This document shows positions 4,469 through 5,967 of a stretch of 5,967 nt of DNA, piece after piece. The notes under the pieces were generated by a model. It was not told the origin of the DNA, searched no databases, and saw nothing but the letters and a program-made list of their open reading frames with translations. The position numbers were made by a program, and so were the translations under genes. Source of the stretch: Rhizobiaceae bacterium (lineage in GTDB: Bacteria; Pseudomonadota; Alphaproteobacteria; Rhizobiales; Rhizobiaceae); contig JAEUMA010000010.1 in assembly GCA_016793565.1 (NCBI GenBank), positions 1-5,967 on the forward strand, in the 5' to 3' direction. Position 1 is the stretch's first letter. Each line of letters starts with the position of its first letter.

Positions 4469-5967
4469 TCAGCCTCCGAAACGCATGGTCGCGGCGAGCT
4501 TCAGCGTAATGCCGGGCTCGTAGAGCTGCGTTGTCGTGGTGGCGTTGAGCGGATTGGTGTACTGAACGTCGAAAAGGTTGTCGACGCGCATGTCGACCCG
4601 GAAATCCTCGTTCGCCTGATAATTGGCGAACAGATTTACCAGCGTATAGTCCTCGGCATAGGGATTTCCGGCCGGCGCGGCATTGTACTGGACTTCGCCG
4701 CCGACGGTCAGCCTGTCCTCAAGGAACAGCAGCCCGAGTTGCGCGGTGACCTGTGAGGAGGGGATGGTGGAGAGCGGCTCCTGCTCGCCCTCGAAGGACA
4801 CCGTGTGACCATCGATCACCGACGCCGTGAGGCCGAGGAAGCCCCAACCCGCGACATAGACGCTCTCGAACTCGAAGCCCTGGATCTTGGCGCTGGCGAA
4901 GTTCTGGTACTGGTAGCAGATCGGGATCGCCCCGGTGACGCGCGGGCATCCGGAAGTCGGGTCGTAGGCCGACAGCGTCACGCCACCGATATAATCGTCG
5001 ATGTCGTTGTTGAAGTAGGCGGCCTTGAGGCGGAGGCTGTCGCTGGCCTGGAACAGCGCGTCCTGGGTGTAGTTGACGCCGAATTCGACCGTCTTGGCTG
5101 TCTCGGGCTGCAGGTCCGGGTTGGGCAGGAACGGAAACACCACGCCGTTGGGGTGCAGGCCGCTGATCAGCGTCTCGGTGATGGCCGGAGACCGGAAGCC
5201 CTCGGCATAGGTGCCGTAGAACTGCAGGCCCTGCAGCGTTCCCTCCGCGAAGGGCGAGACGCCCACCGTGATGCGGGGCGACAGGCGGTCGTCGGAGACG
5301 TCGGTATCACCGCCCTTCAGGCTGTAGGTATCGTAGCGCAGCGCGCCGATCACCTCCAACCAGTCCCAGGTCAGCTTCTCCTGGACATAGGCACCGCCAA
5401 GCTTGCGCACGCCGGACGGGGTGTAGATGTCGCTGCCGCCTTCGGGGCTGGTCGTATCGACATCGTCCTGCAGCCAGTCGCCGCCATAGGTCAGTTCATG
5501 AGCGATCGTTCCGGTCTCGAAACGCGAGGTGTTCCACGCGTCGATGCCGCCGGTGCCGATGTCGTAGGTCGTCTGGGAACCGGCCGGGATAACGATCGGA
5601 AGGCCGGTCACGGAGCTGAATCGGCTGACGTCCGACAGGAAGGTCTGGTCCAGGCCCGCCTTGTTGTAGGCGACGTTGACGTGGAGATCGAGCCAGCTCT
5701 GCTCGTCGTCGGTGATGCTGTAGCGCGCGGTATAGGTGTTCTGCTTGACGTCCATGTCGTAGGCGCCCTCGCCTTCCGACCAGCTGTCGTCGGTGCCGAT
5801 CCAGCCGAGCTTGAGCTCGCTGTTCTCGGTCGGCCGGATCGACGACTTGAGCAGGCCGCTCAGTATGTCGAAGCCGGTGCCGGCAACGGTGTCGCCGGCG
5901 CCGTCCTTGTAGTCCGAGAAGTCGCGGTAGACGATGTTGCCGAGAACGTCGAAGGAATCGGTGAAGC
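4469..5967 (-). CDS. TonB-dependent outer-membrane receptor, haem/haemoglobin type (partial, N-terminus outside window)
   Basis: The frame is open from the stop at 4469-4471 to the right edge, giving about 498 residues of beta-barrel. The signal peptide, TonB box and plug are beyond the window, so the internal ATG at 5755 is not the start. Family members transport iron-chelates or haem across the outer membrane using TonB energy. Hallmarks include FRSP (5186-5197), a histidine in 'GLHPNG' (5153-5155) and NPDL (5111-5122). In known haem receptors such as Yersinia HemR, conserved FRAP and NPNL boxes with an intervening histidine are needed for haem use. Further support is 'DDYIGG', the Cys pair in 'SGCPRVTGAIPIC' (a likely extracellular disulfide), 'NFASAKIQGFEFE', the late-barrel 'VDNLFDVQYTNP', and a C-terminal beta-strand ending MRFGG rather than in the usual single terminal Phe. 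A haem or haemoglobin substrate is likely but not proven; a siderophore is the alternative. Iron-dependent regulation would sit upstream, out of view. Confidence 0.92.
   Translation of the reverse strand, partial: FTDSFDVLGNIVYRDFSDYKDGAGDTVAGTGFDILSGLLKSSIRPTENSELKLGWIGTDDSWSEGEGAYDMDVKQNTYTARYSITDDEQSWLDLHVNVAYNKAGLDQTFLSDVSRFSSVTGLPIVIPAGSQTTYDIGTGGIDAWNTSRFETGTIAHELTYGGDWLQDDVDTTSPEGGSDIYTPSGVRKLGGAYVQEKLTWDWLEVIGALRYDTYSLKGGDTDVSDDRLSPRITVGVSPFAEGTLQGLQFYGTYAEGFRSPAITETLISGLHPNGVVFPFLPNPDLQPETAKTVEFGVNYTQDALFQASDSLRLKAAYFNNDIDDYIGGVTLSAYDPTSGCPRVTGAIPICYQYQNFASAKIQGFEFESVYVAGWGFLGLTASVIDGHTVSFEGEQEPLSTIPSSQVTAQLGLLFLEDRLTVGGEVQYNAAPAGNPYAEDYTLVNLFANYQANEDFRVDMRVDNLFDVQYTNPLNATTTTQLYEPGITLKLAATMRFGG

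Noticed and set aside
3536..4756. Plus-strand open frame of about 406 codons crossing the exonuclease, the small gene and the receptor end
   Set aside because: It runs across three real minus-strand genes and their intergenic DNA, with no ribosome-binding site or known motif.

Overview
The window looks like chromosomal DNA from a high-GC alphaproteobacterium, most likely of the Rhizobiales (Phyllobacteriaceae/Mesorhizobium-like). This is inferred from strong G/C bias at third codon positions and from the type of genes present: a ROK repressor-like regulator, an AdhP-type alcohol dehydrogenase and a haem/haemoglobin-type TonB receptor. No mobile element, tRNA, rRNA or CRISPR array is visible. 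No single large novel system stands out. The interest is in a few intergenic structures and an unusual exonuclease operon.

Left part (1-2224): the last 14 codons of an unidentified + strand gene overlap the start of a ROK-family transcriptional regulator (39-1142), so the two are probably co-transcribed. Converging on it is a zinc-dependent, NAD-type alcohol dehydrogenase, AdhP (1184-2224, minus). A short GC-rich hairpin lies between the two stop codons.

Middle (2225-2828): a 184-base divergent intergenic region holds a good Shine-Dalgarno site for adhP and another for a four-helix membrane protein of the 'phage holin superfamily IV' type (2409-2828, plus). The region also holds an unexplained set of CCGCAC repeats and inverted repeats that can compete for one complementary arm just upstream of the membrane-protein ribosome-binding site.

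Right part (2876-5967, all minus): a TonB-dependent outer-membrane receptor with haem-receptor hallmarks runs off the right edge, so its plug domain is missing. Downstream of it are three inverted repeats in succession and then an operator-like dyad. A two-gene unit follows: a 93-residue Cys/Phe-rich small protein starting at GTG, whose TAG stop directly abuts the ATG of a DEDDh 3'-5' exonuclease. The exonuclease carries a C-terminal TerB-like domain after a Pro/Ala linker. It ends facing the membrane protein, with a hairpin between the two stop codons.

The genes do not form one pathway. They look like four independent units: the sugar-type regulator with its upstream partner, alcohol oxidation, the membrane protein, and iron/haem uptake next to a small-protein/exonuclease operon.
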